Source: Galactobacillus timonensis (GTDB lineage: Bacteria > Bacillota_I > Bacilli_A > Erysipelotrichales > Erysipelotrichaceae). From it: 25,405 nt of DNA. A model generated the notes under the pieces. That model saw only the letters and a list, made by a program, of their open reading frames with translations. It did no database searches and was not told the origin of the DNA. A program made the translations under genes and the position numbers. The stretch lies in NCBI RefSeq assembly GCF_900240265.1, contig NZ_LT964739.1, positions 509,287 to 534,691 on the forward strand. Reading direction: 5' to 3'. Of the stretch, positions 6,966 to 14,977 are shown piece after piece; within the stretch, counting starts at the first letter, position 1, and each line of letters begins with the position of its first letter.

Positions 6966-8683
6966 CAATCCTCCTCCTTATCAAACAGATGGCATGCCAC
7001 AAAGTGCCCGGGTTTCACTTCACGGGACACAGGTTTTTCCTTTGCACAGATCTCCATACATTTTTTGCACCGGGTATGGAACGGACATCCCGAAGGCGGA
7101 TCAATCGGACTCGGCACCTCTCCCTGCAGAACATCCTCATCGCTTGTCTTACGGTCCGGATCCAGATGCGGAACCGCATCCAGAAGCGATTGCGTATACG
7201 GATGCAGCGGCTCATGAAACAGATCCGAGCACGGAGACAGCTCACACACATTTCCCAGATACATGACAAGTACCCGGTCACAGAAATGCTTCACTACACC
7301 AAGATCATGTGTAATAAACAGATAGGTCAGATTCTTTTCCTTCTGCAACTGCTCCAGCAATTGCAGAATCTGCGCCTGCACCGACACATCCAAAGCCGAT
7401 ACCGCCTCATCCAGAACAACCAGGCTCGGATCCAGCGCAATGGCCCGGGCAATGCCGGCCCGCTGCTTCATTCCGCCCGACAATGAATTCGGATACGAAT
7501 AATAATGTTCCGGCTTCAGATCCACTTCCGTCAACAGCTTAATCGTACTCTGCTTTCGCGTCTCTGCCGACATCTTTGTGTGCAGACGGAACGGCTCTTC
7601 CACCGCACTTCCGATCGTCTGCCGCGGATCGAGGCTGGCCGCCGGATCCTGGAACACCATCTGCAGATCCGGGCGCAGACTGCGCAGTTCCTTCTTTGTC
7701 AGCTTGCTCAGGTTGATGCCAGTCTCATAGTTACGGTCAAGTTTCTCCTGATAGGCTTTATTCTGTGTCCGTTCCGTCAATGGAAGAATATCTCTGCCGC
7801 GATATTGATCAAAGGCCTGCTGATGGTACTGTTCTTCCTTTTGTATATGCGCCCTTGCTTCCGCCTGCAGCGCATTCATCTGCTGAAGCAGCTCCTCGTC
7901 TTTTTGAACAATGGCGCCGCGGTCCAGCTTCGCAACATGTTCCTTCTTTTTTTTCAGATCCTGAAGACGTGCCTCCTGGGCCTCTGTACGTCCATCCATC
8001 GCCTCCAAAACCCGGATACGCTCATCGGCATGGTCAATATCATCGATATCCGCAAGGTTACGGTCATACACAATCTTCAGCTGCTGATACTTCTGAAGAT
8101 ATGCATGGGCCTGTTTCACTTCATCTTCAGCCTTCGTAAACAGATCCACTACCGCATCAAGATCCTTGCAAAGGATCAACGAACCGACCGTGCGCGACCC
8201 TTCTCTCAGCTGCCGGCTCGCTTCCTTCTTCAGCTCTTTGGATTCAAATTCCAGCCGGGCGATTTCCTTCTGAAGCTTGTCATAGGCTTTTGCGTCCCTG
8301 GCATTTCCTTCCGCATCATAGCCCTGTGCCTTCTCTTTCAGCTCCTTGATCTTTGCATCAGTGCCAAGGCTCTTCTGATAATATTCGCCCGCTTTTTCCT
8401 GCTGCTTCTTCAGGTTATTAATGTACTTCTGTATATATTCCGGGTTCAGCTCCTGAATCGATTTCCCATAATACACGCATGACCCTGACGTCGGCTCATA
8501 CAACTGCAGAATTGTTTTGCCAAGTGTCGATTTGCCGCAGCCGCTTTCGCCGACAATGCCGAACTTCTCACCCTCATAAACGACAAAGGAAACATCTTCC
8601 ACTGCCTTCAGCTTCTTACCACCGCTGACCGGAAAGTACTTTTTGAGTTTCCTTAATTCCAGTATTTTCTTCGGCTCGCTCAT
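6965..8683 (-). CDS. oppF: oligopeptide ABC transporter ATP-binding protein OppF with coiled-coil insertion
   Basis: This 572-residue protein is one of two ATPases of the peptide importer. Motifs: Walker A GESGCGKST (45-53), Q-loop Q345 in VFQDP, signature LSGGM (401-405), Walker B LVVLDE (421-426) and H459 of the switch. The C-terminal oligopeptide-binding region has the Cys pattern CPFHTRC...C...C. Ordinary OppF is about 310-330 residues. Here about 245 residues (80-325) sit between the strand after Walker A and the Q-loop. They are rich in Lys, Glu and Gln with heptad-like spacing, so mostly coiled coil. The insertion is in frame and all catalytic motifs are intact. The ATG overlaps the oppD stop (ATGA), with AAAGGAG upstream. 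Confidence 0.92.
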   Translation of the reverse strand: MSEPKKILELRKLKKYFPVSGGKKLKAVEDVSFVVYEGEKFGIVGESGCGKSTLGKTILQLYEPTSGSCVYYGKSIQELNPEYIQKYINNLKKQQEKAGEYYQKSLGTDAKIKELKEKAQGYDAEGNARDAKAYDKLQKEIARLEFESKELKKEASRQLREGSRTVGSLILCKDLDAVVDLFTKAEDEVKQAHAYLQKYQQLKIVYDRNLADIDDIDHADERIRVLEAMDGRTEAQEARLQDLKKKKEHVAKLDRGAIVQKDEELLQQMNALQAEARAHIQKEEQYHQQAFDQYRGRDILPLTERTQNKAYQEKLDRNYETGINLSKLTKKELRSLRPDLQMVFQDPAASLDPRQTIGSAVEEPFRLHTKMSAETRKQSTIKLLTEVDLKPEHYYSYPNSLSGGMKQRAGIARAIALDPSLVVLDEAVSALDVSVQAQILQLLEQLQKEKNLTYLFITHDLGVVKHFCDRVLVMYLGNVCELSPCSDLFHEPLHPYTQSLLDAVPHLDPDRKTSDEDVLQGEVPSPIDPPSGCPFHTRCKKCMEICAKEKPVSREVKPGHFVACHLFDKEED

Positions 8684-9666
8684 ACACTCTCCTTTGTTAC
8701 CAGATGGCAGGCCACAAAATGACCGGGCTCCACTTCAACCATCTGCGGATTCTCCTTCGTGCACAGATCACATCCCTTCGCATGCGAACAGCGCGGGTTA
8801 AAGCGACAGCCCGGAATCACATCCTGCAGATTCGGGAACTGCCCCGGAATCGGCTTCGGTTCAAACTCATCTTTATCTATGTTGGGGACCGCATCCAGGA
8901 GCCCGATCGTATACGGGTGCAGCGGATGCTCAATGATCTGCTTCACAGATCCTTCCTCAACTTTTCTACCTGCATACAGCACAACGACACGGTCTGCTAT
9001 CTCGGATACGACACCAAGATCGTGCGTAATAAACAGAATGCCCGCATTCATATCCTTCTTCAGATCATTCAGCAGCGTAAGCACCTGTTTCTGGATGGTC
9101 ACATCCAGTGCTGTTGTAGGTTCATCGGCAATTAATAAGTCCGGCTGCGCCGAGAGCACCATCGCAATCAAAACTCTCTGGCGCAGACCTCCGGACAGCT
9201 GGAACGGATACTGTTTCATCCGGTCCGGCGCATTTGCGATACCAACGGTCTGCAGATATTTCACAGCAGCTTCATCGGCCTGTTTCTTGTTCATGCCGCG
9301 ATGGTTCATCAGATTTTCACGCATCTGATATCCAATCGTCAGCAACGGGTTCAATGCCGTCATCGGCTCCTGGAAAATCATGCCCATCTTCTTGCCGCGG
9401 TACTTTCGGATTTCATTATCCGAAAGCCCAACAAGATTCTGCCCATCCAGTAAAATCTTCCCGGATGTGATCCTGCCGTTTTTTGGCAGAAGGCCCATGA
9501 TGCACAGGGTTGTAACTGATTTTCCGCAGCCGGATTCACCAACAATGCAAACAGTTTCATTACGGTGAACGGTAAAGGAAATATCATGCAGCACCTCATA
9601 CTCTTTCTTATCGATACGGAAAACTGCATGCAGCTTCTCTACTTCAAGCACCTTCTCCTGTTCCAT
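8680..9666 (-). CDS. oppD: oligopeptide ABC transporter ATP-binding protein OppD
   Basis: This 328-residue ATPase has the usual length and layout for OppD/DppD: Walker A GESGCGKS (43-50), Q-loop Q99 in IFQEP, signature LSGG (157-160), Walker B LLIADE (177-182) and H215. The C-terminal oligopeptide region includes HPLHPYT and the cysteine set CRFNPRC...C...C. It pairs with OppF on the cytoplasmic face of OppB and OppC to drive uptake. It starts at an ATG preceded by AAGGGGG, 42 bases after oppA, and overlaps oppF by four bases. Confidence 0.95.
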   Translation of the reverse strand: MEQEKVLEVEKLHAVFRIDKKEYEVLHDISFTVHRNETVCIVGESGCGKSVTTLCIMGLLPKNGRITSGKILLDGQNLVGLSDNEIRKYRGKKMGMIFQEPMTALNPLLTIGYQMRENLMNHRGMNKKQADEAAVKYLQTVGIANAPDRMKQYPFQLSGGLRQRVLIAMVLSAQPDLLIADEPTTALDVTIQKQVLTLLNDLKKDMNAGILFITHDLGVVSEIADRVVVLYAGRKVEEGSVKQIIEHPLHPYTIGLLDAVPNIDKDEFEPKPIPGQFPNLQDVIPGCRFNPRCSHAKGCDLCTKENPQMVEVEPGHFVACHLVTKESV

Positions 9667-9708
9667 GACGGTAAACCCCCTTCTTAATCAGATGAAATCA
9701 AAATGAAA

Positions 9709-11307
9709 TTAAGCTAATGTGATGTCCTTGACATAGAACAAACCATCCATGCCAAACGGAACCTTTCCAAACTTATTGGAGTTGTAGCAGTACAGCGTAT
9801 TCTGAACATAAATCGGCGTCACAACCGCATCGCCCTGAATCATCTTCACGGCTTCCAGCATATATTCCTGACGCTCGGCAAGATCGGTCGTTTCCGCACT
9901 GTTTTCAACAGCCGTATCAAATTCGGCGTTGTTGTACTTGACGCGGGTGCCATTGGTTGTGGAGAAGTTAGGATCCAGCATCTGCTGACCATCACCGGTC
10001 ACATTGGACCATGTCAGGAAAATCATATCGGCCGCCTTGTCTTCCTTGGCATCGGAAAGGAATGTAGCCCATTCTTCCGAAACAACGTTCAGCGTAATGC
10101 CAACATCCGCCAGTTGTGCCTGGATATAAGCTGCCAACGTCTGCTGCGCTTCACGCGTCGACGTCAACATGGTGACCGTCTGTCCGCTCCAGCCGTTGGC
10201 ATCAATCGTCGCCTTGGCAGCTTCCTTGTCATAGGCAATGTAGGAATCATCCATCGCCGACGTATAACCAACCAGAGAAGGCGCAACAATGGAACGGACC
10301 GTGGAGGCCGCACCATTCATGACACTGTTGACATAGGAATCAAAGTCAATTGCCTGCAGCAAAGCAGTACGGAACTCCTTATTTGCCATCAGCGGGTTGA
10401 CCGACGTATCGGCATTGGACCGTAATGCAAGATAGCCCGTAGCACTGCTTGGCTGATTGACCAGCGTATAACCGGAAATCTGTTCTGCGGCGCTGACGGA
10501 ATCAATCGCGACGGTCGGATAAAGGTCAGCTTCCCCGGTCTGCAGACGTGCAATCGCGGTTGCCTCATCGCCAACGACACTGTAATGAATATTCTTTACG
10601 GACGGTGCACCACCCCAGTAACCGTCATACGCCGTCAGATCATAGGAAGATCCGGAAACGGAGCTGACATACTGGTAAGGTCCGGTACCAGCGCCCGTCG
10701 GATCTACAAGAAGATCCTTCGACTGATCCAGAGTCGGATTGACAATTGCGCCATTGGTATGTGCCAGCTTTGCCACGAGAACGCCATCGTCATAAGCAAG
10801 ATGCAGAACGATATGTGTATCATCCTGAATTTCATAGCTTTCAATCGAAGAGACAATGGAAGGACGCTGAGAGCCATAATCCGCATTCTTCAGGCAATCA
10901 ATCATGTACCCGACGGCATCGGCTGTAAACGGTGTCCCATCCTGGAATGTGACGCCTTCACGCAGCGGAATCGTTACCGTCAAACGGTCTTCGGAATATT
11001 CCGGCATATCTGCTGCCAGCAGCGGTTCATAGGATGTGCCATCGTACGAGCGGCGATACAGCGTTTCAAAGATCTGCCCCGTCACAAATGTGGATGCAGC
11101 GTCGTTTGTCTTCAACGGGTGCATGCCAACGGGTGCCGTTGTCAATTCGATGTTAATGGTGTCGGTGGATGATGCGGCTGCGACTGCTGTAGCGCCCGCA
11201 TCACTGCCTTGTGTGGCAGTTGCTGTTGAGGAACCAGCGGACCCGCAGCCAGCCAGGCCGACCGCAAGAACCAGAGCCGCAACAGACGAAAGTTTTCTGA
11301 TGCTCAT
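9709..11307 (-). CDS. oppA: peptide ABC transporter substrate-binding lipoprotein
   Basis: This 532-residue SBP_bac_5 family protein captures peptide outside the membrane and delivers it to OppBC. The N-terminus is a lipoprotein signal: a charged start, a hydrophobic stretch, and the lipobox LAGC with lipidated Cys21. A Ser/Thr/Ala-rich linker follows (about 22-50). The mature domain shows family segments such as PLREGVTFQDGTPFTADAV (about 115-133) and TGPYQYVS. It has a very strong ribosome site (AAAGGAGG), and a hairpin stands just upstream, consistent with the higher expression that binding proteins need. Peptide length preference cannot be read from the sequence; the adjacent ggt hints at gamma-glutamyl peptides. 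Confidence 0.93.
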   Translation of the reverse strand: MSIRKLSSVAALVLAVGLAGCGSAGSSTATATQGSDAGATAVAAASSTDTINIELTTAPVGMHPLKTNDAASTFVTGQIFETLYRRSYDGTSYEPLLAADMPEYSEDRLTVTIPLREGVTFQDGTPFTADAVGYMIDCLKNADYGSQRPSIVSSIESYEIQDDTHIVLHLAYDDGVLVAKLAHTNGAIVNPTLDQSKDLLVDPTGAGTGPYQYVSSVSGSSYDLTAYDGYWGGAPSVKNIHYSVVGDEATAIARLQTGEADLYPTVAIDSVSAAEQISGYTLVNQPSSATGYLALRSNADTSVNPLMANKEFRTALLQAIDFDSYVNSVMNGAASTVRSIVAPSLVGYTSAMDDSYIAYDKEAAKATIDANGWSGQTVTMLTSTREAQQTLAAYIQAQLADVGITLNVVSEEWATFLSDAKEDKAADMIFLTWSNVTGDGQQMLDPNFSTTNGTRVKYNNAEFDTAVENSAETTDLAERQEYMLEAVKMIQGDAVVTPIYVQNTLYCYNSNKFGKVPFGMDGLFYVKDITLA

Positions 11308-11331
11308 TTTTCTTCCTCCTTTTGTATTGAA

Positions 11332-11349
11332 CCTGCCTTTTAAGGCAGG
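11332..11349 (-). other. intercistronic hairpin upstream of oppA
   Basis: CCTGCC (11332-11337) and GGCAGG (11344-11349) form a 6-bp GC-rich stem with loop TTTTAA, between the oppC stop (11361) and the oppA ribosome site. There is no T run on the minus strand, so it is more likely an mRNA processing or stabilising element than a terminator. Confidence 0.5.
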
Positions 11350-11360
11350 GGAATACCTGT

Positions 11361-12233
11361 TTAATCTTTCAGGTTTGGATCCAGAATGTCTCGCAGCTTA
11401 TCGCCAAGAATGTTGAAACATACAACGGTAATTACGATGGCAATGCCCGGAATCACAATCAGATACGGTGCCTGATACATCTGCGTTTTGGCCGAGGAAA
11501 TCATCGACCCCCACTCAGGATTCGGTACCGGAACGCCAACCCCAAGATAGGACAGCGTCGCAATCGACAGGATCGCGCCGGCAATCCGCATCGTCGAGAT
11601 GACAATGATGGTCGACAGTGTATTCGGCAGAATATGGCGGAACAAGATGACAGGATCACTGGCGCCAAGCGACTGTATGGCCGCAATATAGTCTTCCTGC
11701 TTGATCTGGAGTACGCGGCCGCGTACCATGCGTGCAAAGCTCGGAATGGACCAGATGGAAATTGCGATTGTCGCATTGCGGACACTGACTCCGAGCATGG
11801 CAACAATCAGCAGTGCCAGCAGAATTCCCGGAAACGTAAACAGCACATCCATAAAGCGCATGATGATGTTGTCCAGTTTCTTGTAATACCCTGCCAGTAA
11901 ACCGAAAAAGGTGCCAAATACCAGGCCGACGGCGGTTGCGGTAAAGCCAACGCGCAATGAGATTCTTCCGCCATACAGCAGGCGGGCCCAGATATCACGG
12001 CCAAGTTCATCGGTCCCAAGCCAGTGATCCGGTGAATACTTGGGATTGGAGGATGCCCAGAATCCCGGCACCAGACGGTTCACGATGTCCTGCGCATTCG
12101 GATCATTCTTTGCAAATACAGGTGCGAAGATAACAAGAATCAGCTCAAGCAGCAGAATAAAGAAGCACACCGCTGCAAGTTTGTTATGAAACAGCTTTTT
12201 GAAGGCTTTGCGGATCTGACCATCTTTTTTCAT
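11361..12233 (-). CDS. oppC: oligopeptide ABC transporter permease OppC
   Basis: This permease has about 290 residues. It has the N-terminal segment typical of OppC/DppC (basic cytoplasmic start, one helix, then the NDPNAQD...HWLGTDELGRDIWARLLYG region) and about six helices in all. The EAA loop that contacts the ATPases is in SLGASDPVILFRHILPN. I prefer the ATG at 12233 because GGAGGGG lies six bases upstream. An ATG at 12251 that overlaps the oppB stop as ATGA is in frame and would add six residues. It forms the membrane channel with OppB. Confidence 0.92.
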   Translation of the reverse strand: MKKDGQIRKAFKKLFHNKLAAVCFFILLLELILVIFAPVFAKNDPNAQDIVNRLVPGFWASSNPKYSPDHWLGTDELGRDIWARLLYGGRISLRVGFTATAVGLVFGTFFGLLAGYYKKLDNIIMRFMDVLFTFPGILLALLIVAMLGVSVRNATIAISIWSIPSFARMVRGRVLQIKQEDYIAAIQSLGASDPVILFRHILPNTLSTIIVISTMRIAGAILSIATLSYLGVGVPVPNPEWGSMISSAKTQMYQAPYLIVIPGIAIVITVVCFNILGDKLRDILDPNLKD

Positions 12234-12247
12234 TCGCATCCCCTCCT

Positions 12248-13189
12248 TCATTCATACTTGATACGCGGATCGACAACGACATAGAGAAGGTCCACGATCA
12301 GATTAACGACGACAAACATGAAGGCAATCACAAGAACTGTCGACTGAACCACAACATAGTTGCGCTGTGAAATTGCATTCATCAGATAGGTTCCGATACC
12401 GTTGATAGCGAACACCTGTTCCGTCACAATGGCTCCACCCAGCAGGCCGCCGAAGCTGGTTCCCATCTGTGTCAATAGCGGAATCAGAGCATTGCGCAGG
12501 GCATGTACCCAAGTAATCTTGCGCTGGCTCAGGCCTTTTGATTTAGCGGTACGAATGTAGTCAGAGCCAAGCACATCGAGCATGCTGGAACGTCCGATCC
12601 GAACAAAAGATGCCATAACCTGCAGTGAGAGACTGAGACCAGGCAGAAACACCTGCCGTAACCCGATCGCTGTCCAGAAGGGATGGTCCATACCGCCGGT
12701 TGGAAACCAGCCAAGTTTGACGCAGAAACCGATAATCAACAGGGTGCCGAGCCAGAAGCTTGGTGTACTGATGCCGATCAAAGATAACGTTGTGAGCAGG
12801 TTATCGATCCAGGTATCTTTATGCAGAGCAGAGATAATTCCCAGCGGGATACCAACGATGCACGCCAGCAACATGCTGAAGACGGCAAGATTCAGCGTAT
12901 TGGGAAGCCGGACTGCCAGCTCATCGACAATCGGCTGCCGCGTTAAGTAGGAGGTACCCAGATTTCCATGAAGAAGATTCCAAAGGTATCTTCCATACTG
13001 AACAAGGAACGGCTGATTGAGCCCGAGATAGCTGCGCATCGCCTCAACTTCTGCTGTTGTTGCGGAGGGACCGGCCGCAAGTTCTGCCGGATCTCCTGGC
13101 GCAATGTACAGGCTGGCAAAGACGATAAATGTCATTCCCAGTAAAAGAATGACCATTATCAGTAAACGATTTCGAATATACTTTCCCAT
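12248..13189 (-). CDS. oppB: oligopeptide ABC transporter permease OppB
   Basis: This 313-residue inner-membrane permease has the first helix at residues 8-28 and the OppB/DppB hallmark GDPAELAAGPSATTAEVEAMR, then LGTSYLTRQPIVDEL. The EAA loop is TAKSKGLSQRKITWVHALRNALIP. It is the first gene of the operon. The start has AAGGGGG about six bases upstream, and a promoter lies at 13226-13253. Gene order B-C-A-D-F differs from the classical A-B-C-D-F order, but all five components are present. Confidence 0.94.
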   Translation of the reverse strand: MGKYIRNRLLIMVILLLGMTFIVFASLYIAPGDPAELAAGPSATTAEVEAMRSYLGLNQPFLVQYGRYLWNLLHGNLGTSYLTRQPIVDELAVRLPNTLNLAVFSMLLACIVGIPLGIISALHKDTWIDNLLTTLSLIGISTPSFWLGTLLIIGFCVKLGWFPTGGMDHPFWTAIGLRQVFLPGLSLSLQVMASFVRIGRSSMLDVLGSDYIRTAKSKGLSQRKITWVHALRNALIPLLTQMGTSFGGLLGGAIVTEQVFAINGIGTYLMNAISQRNYVVVQSTVLVIAFMFVVVNLIVDLLYVVVDPRIKYE

Positions 13190-13225
13190 CCCGTTCCCCC
13201 TTCGTTCAAGAAATGCACTGGGTTT

Positions 13226-13253
13226 ATGATAATTCTTTCATGGGAACTTTCAA
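13226..13253 (-). promoter_or_regulatory. promoter of the opp-ggt-chr operon
   Basis: On the minus strand TTGAAA (13253-13248) is followed after 16 bases by TATCAT (13231-13226), about 37 bases before the oppB start. The surrounding 140 bases are AT-rich and hold no other supported gene. Confidence 0.5.
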
Positions 13254-13327
13254 ACAGTATTTTCATTAAATATTCACATTTTGAAATGGCAATCATCATT
13301 TCTTTCATTTTTTCATTCGTCAGCATT

Positions 13328-13354
13328 AAAAAGGTGCCCACGGTTGGGCACCTT
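13328..13354 (-). terminator. rho-independent terminator after the Bax inhibitor gene
   Basis: AAGGTGCCCA (13331-13340) pairs perfectly with TGGGCACCTT (13345-13354), four-base loop, with TTTTTAA on the minus strand. It separates the 13396-14121 gene from the opp operon. Confidence 0.9.
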
Positions 13355-13395
13355 AGAAAGCAGAATAATCGTATCGATTATTGTTCTTCTAATTC

Positions 13396-14121
13396 TCAGT
13401 TGCGGCGGCGATTGCCGAACACCGAGAGAATACGCAGGAAGAGGTTAATGAAGTCAAGGTACAGCTCAAAGGCGCCATAGATGGCAAGGTTGGCACCGGT
13501 CTGTCCATAGCCGCCGTTGGTCTGATAATACAAGCTCATAATTCTCTGCATGTCCCATGCTGTAATGCCGCAGAATAACAGAATGCCAACATACGACAGC
13601 AGCAGCGAATTACCGATGGCCGGAATAAACATGCCAAGGATGCTGACAAGAATCAGGGCAACCAGACCGCCCATCATGATTCCCGAAAAACGGCTCAGAT
13701 CCACATTTGTAAAGCGCCCGATAATGGCGCAGCTGAAGAATACAACCGCTGTAAACAGGAAGGAAATCGCAATCGTTGAAGCATCATAGGCATAGAACAG
13801 TGTCGAGAAGGTCAGCCCCGTTACAACGGCATAGCCATAGAACAATCCGGTCGCCGTATTAGTTGACATGGTTGTCAAGCGGCTGCTGAGGTAGATGACA
13901 ATGCCAAATTCAACCGCAATTGCCAGCATATACAGCATGCTCAGGATGCCAGGGCTGCTCATGGCCATGCGGCCAATCAGATTCGACGCATACAGGCCAT
14001 ATGCCGAAGCAGCTGTAATCAAAAGCGCAATACCCATTTTCGTAAAGACGCCAACAATGTAATCCTTTAATCCCGCCTGCTCATTGACGTAGACAGTTTG
14101 ATCTCTGTTGAATTCACTCAT
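13396..14121 (-). CDS. Bax inhibitor-1 family membrane protein (YetJ/YccA-like)
   Basis: This 241-residue polytopic membrane protein has about seven hydrophobic helices after a short polar N-terminus. It shows the BI-1 family's C-terminal features: GITAWDMQRIMSLY (sixth helix, Asp in the helix) and FELYLDFINLFLRIL (the family signature). Studied bacterial members such as B. subtilis YetJ are pH-sensitive calcium leak channels gated by an aspartate pair; those aspartates appear to be present here. The gene is monocistronic, with its own promoter (14163-14190), an AAGGAG ribosome site and a terminator (13328-13354). Other BI-1 homologues bind FtsH, so the cellular role is not certain. Confidence 0.92.
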   Translation of the reverse strand: MSEFNRDQTVYVNEQAGLKDYIVGVFTKMGIALLITAASAYGLYASNLIGRMAMSSPGILSMLYMLAIAVEFGIVIYLSSRLTTMSTNTATGLFYGYAVVTGLTFSTLFYAYDASTIAISFLFTAVVFFSCAIIGRFTNVDLSRFSGIMMGGLVALILVSILGMFIPAIGNSLLLSYVGILLFCGITAWDMQRIMSLYYQTNGGYGQTGANLAIYGAFELYLDFINLFLRILSVFGNRRRN

Positions 14122-14162
14122 ATCAGGAATATCTCCTTTCCCGGATTCCTCCGGTAACTATC

Positions 14163-14190
14163 AGTATATCGACGGCGGCGGCCGGTTCAA
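14163..14190 (-). promoter_or_regulatory. promoter of the Bax inhibitor gene
   Basis: On the minus strand TTGAAC (14190-14185), 16-base GC-rich spacer, TATACT (14168-14163). The start codon is about 42 bases downstream, and AAGGAG precedes it. Confidence 0.7.
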
Positions 14191-14239
14191 GAACCGTACA
14201 CAGCCGATCTCTATACATTTGGCCAATAATGTCCGGATT

Positions 14240-14977
14240 TCACAAAGCGATCACAATGACCACAATCAGTGCACCAATCAATGCCAGCAGATACCATGGC
14301 CGGATCAATTCTGCCGCATGTTTCTCCAACAGTGAAGCGCCGCAGGCGGAACAGAAGCGATCCTCTGCGCGATTAACGGTTCCACAGCTCGGACATACTC
14401 TCTGCACAGCCGGTGCCTCCGGTTCGGCCAGCCAGCGATCAATGGTCCTGGCCGTCTCTTCTTTTTCAATACCGTCATACTTCAGAAATAACGGTTTTTG
14501 CGAACCTTTGATCTGAAGAACCAGTTTCTTATGGGAAACGGGAGCCGCATCATTTTCCTGATATGCCATGGCCTGCGCAATCTCATCGCGGTGCCAAAGC
14601 TGCACCTTCCCGTTTCTTCGATAAACAAGCCAATGAGGTGAACAAAAGAACGAACCGCTGGAATCAACCGGCTCAAATGTCTCCTCATTGATCGATCCAT
14701 GCGGATTCTGCATCTGCTTAAGGCGAATCCGATCCCGCAGCGCATTTGCCTGATGGCGGCCGATCAGCTCAAACACAATCAGCACAGCCAGAAAAAGCAG
14801 CGTCGCCCTTCGTAAATAAACGGGAAACAGAAAGATACGCCGAATGCCCGGCAGCGCCTGGCACAGCACATACAACGCCGCAAGAGCCGCAATCTGCAGA
14901 CCGATCAGGCGGCATTCCACCAGGGGAATCCGCATCAGACGAATCATATTCGTTTTCTTCCTACGCATTGACTTCAT
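14240..14977 (-). CDS. membrane protein with C-terminal zinc ribbon
   Basis: This 245-residue protein has a basic N-terminus, two hydrophobic helices (about 24-42 and 59-73), a cytosolic region of about 120 residues that may fold like a PH-type domain (SFFCSPHWLVYRRNG... KKLVLQIKG), a zinc ribbon with CPSC (195-198) and CSAC (209-212), and a final membrane helix (228-244). The start at 14977 is fixed by AAGGAG seven bases upstream and overlaps the end of miaA by 17 bases. It is the last gene of the mutL-miaA unit. I do not know a function. No clear terminator was seen in the 50 bases after it. Confidence 0.78.
   Translation of the reverse strand: MKSMRRKKTNMIRLMRIPLVECRLIGLQIAALAALYVLCQALPGIRRIFLFPVYLRRATLLFLAVLIVFELIGRHQANALRDRIRLKQMQNPHGSINEETFEPVDSSGSFFCSPHWLVYRRNGKVQLWHRDEIAQAMAYQENDAAPVSHKKLVLQIKGSQKPLFLKYDGIEKEETARTIDRWLAEPEAPAVQRVCPSCGTVNRAEDRFCSACGASLLEKHAAELIRPWYLLALIGALIVVIVIAL

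Noticed and set aside
7710..8445. OppF insertion as a separate inserted gene or a sequence error
   Set aside because: The frame is continuous with no stop or start pattern of its own, and motifs on both sides are in register.
13159..13341. Short minus-strand frame (60 codons) upstream of and overlapping oppB
   Set aside because: Its start lies in the terminator hairpin of the previous gene, it has no ribosome site, and it overlaps the opp promoter.
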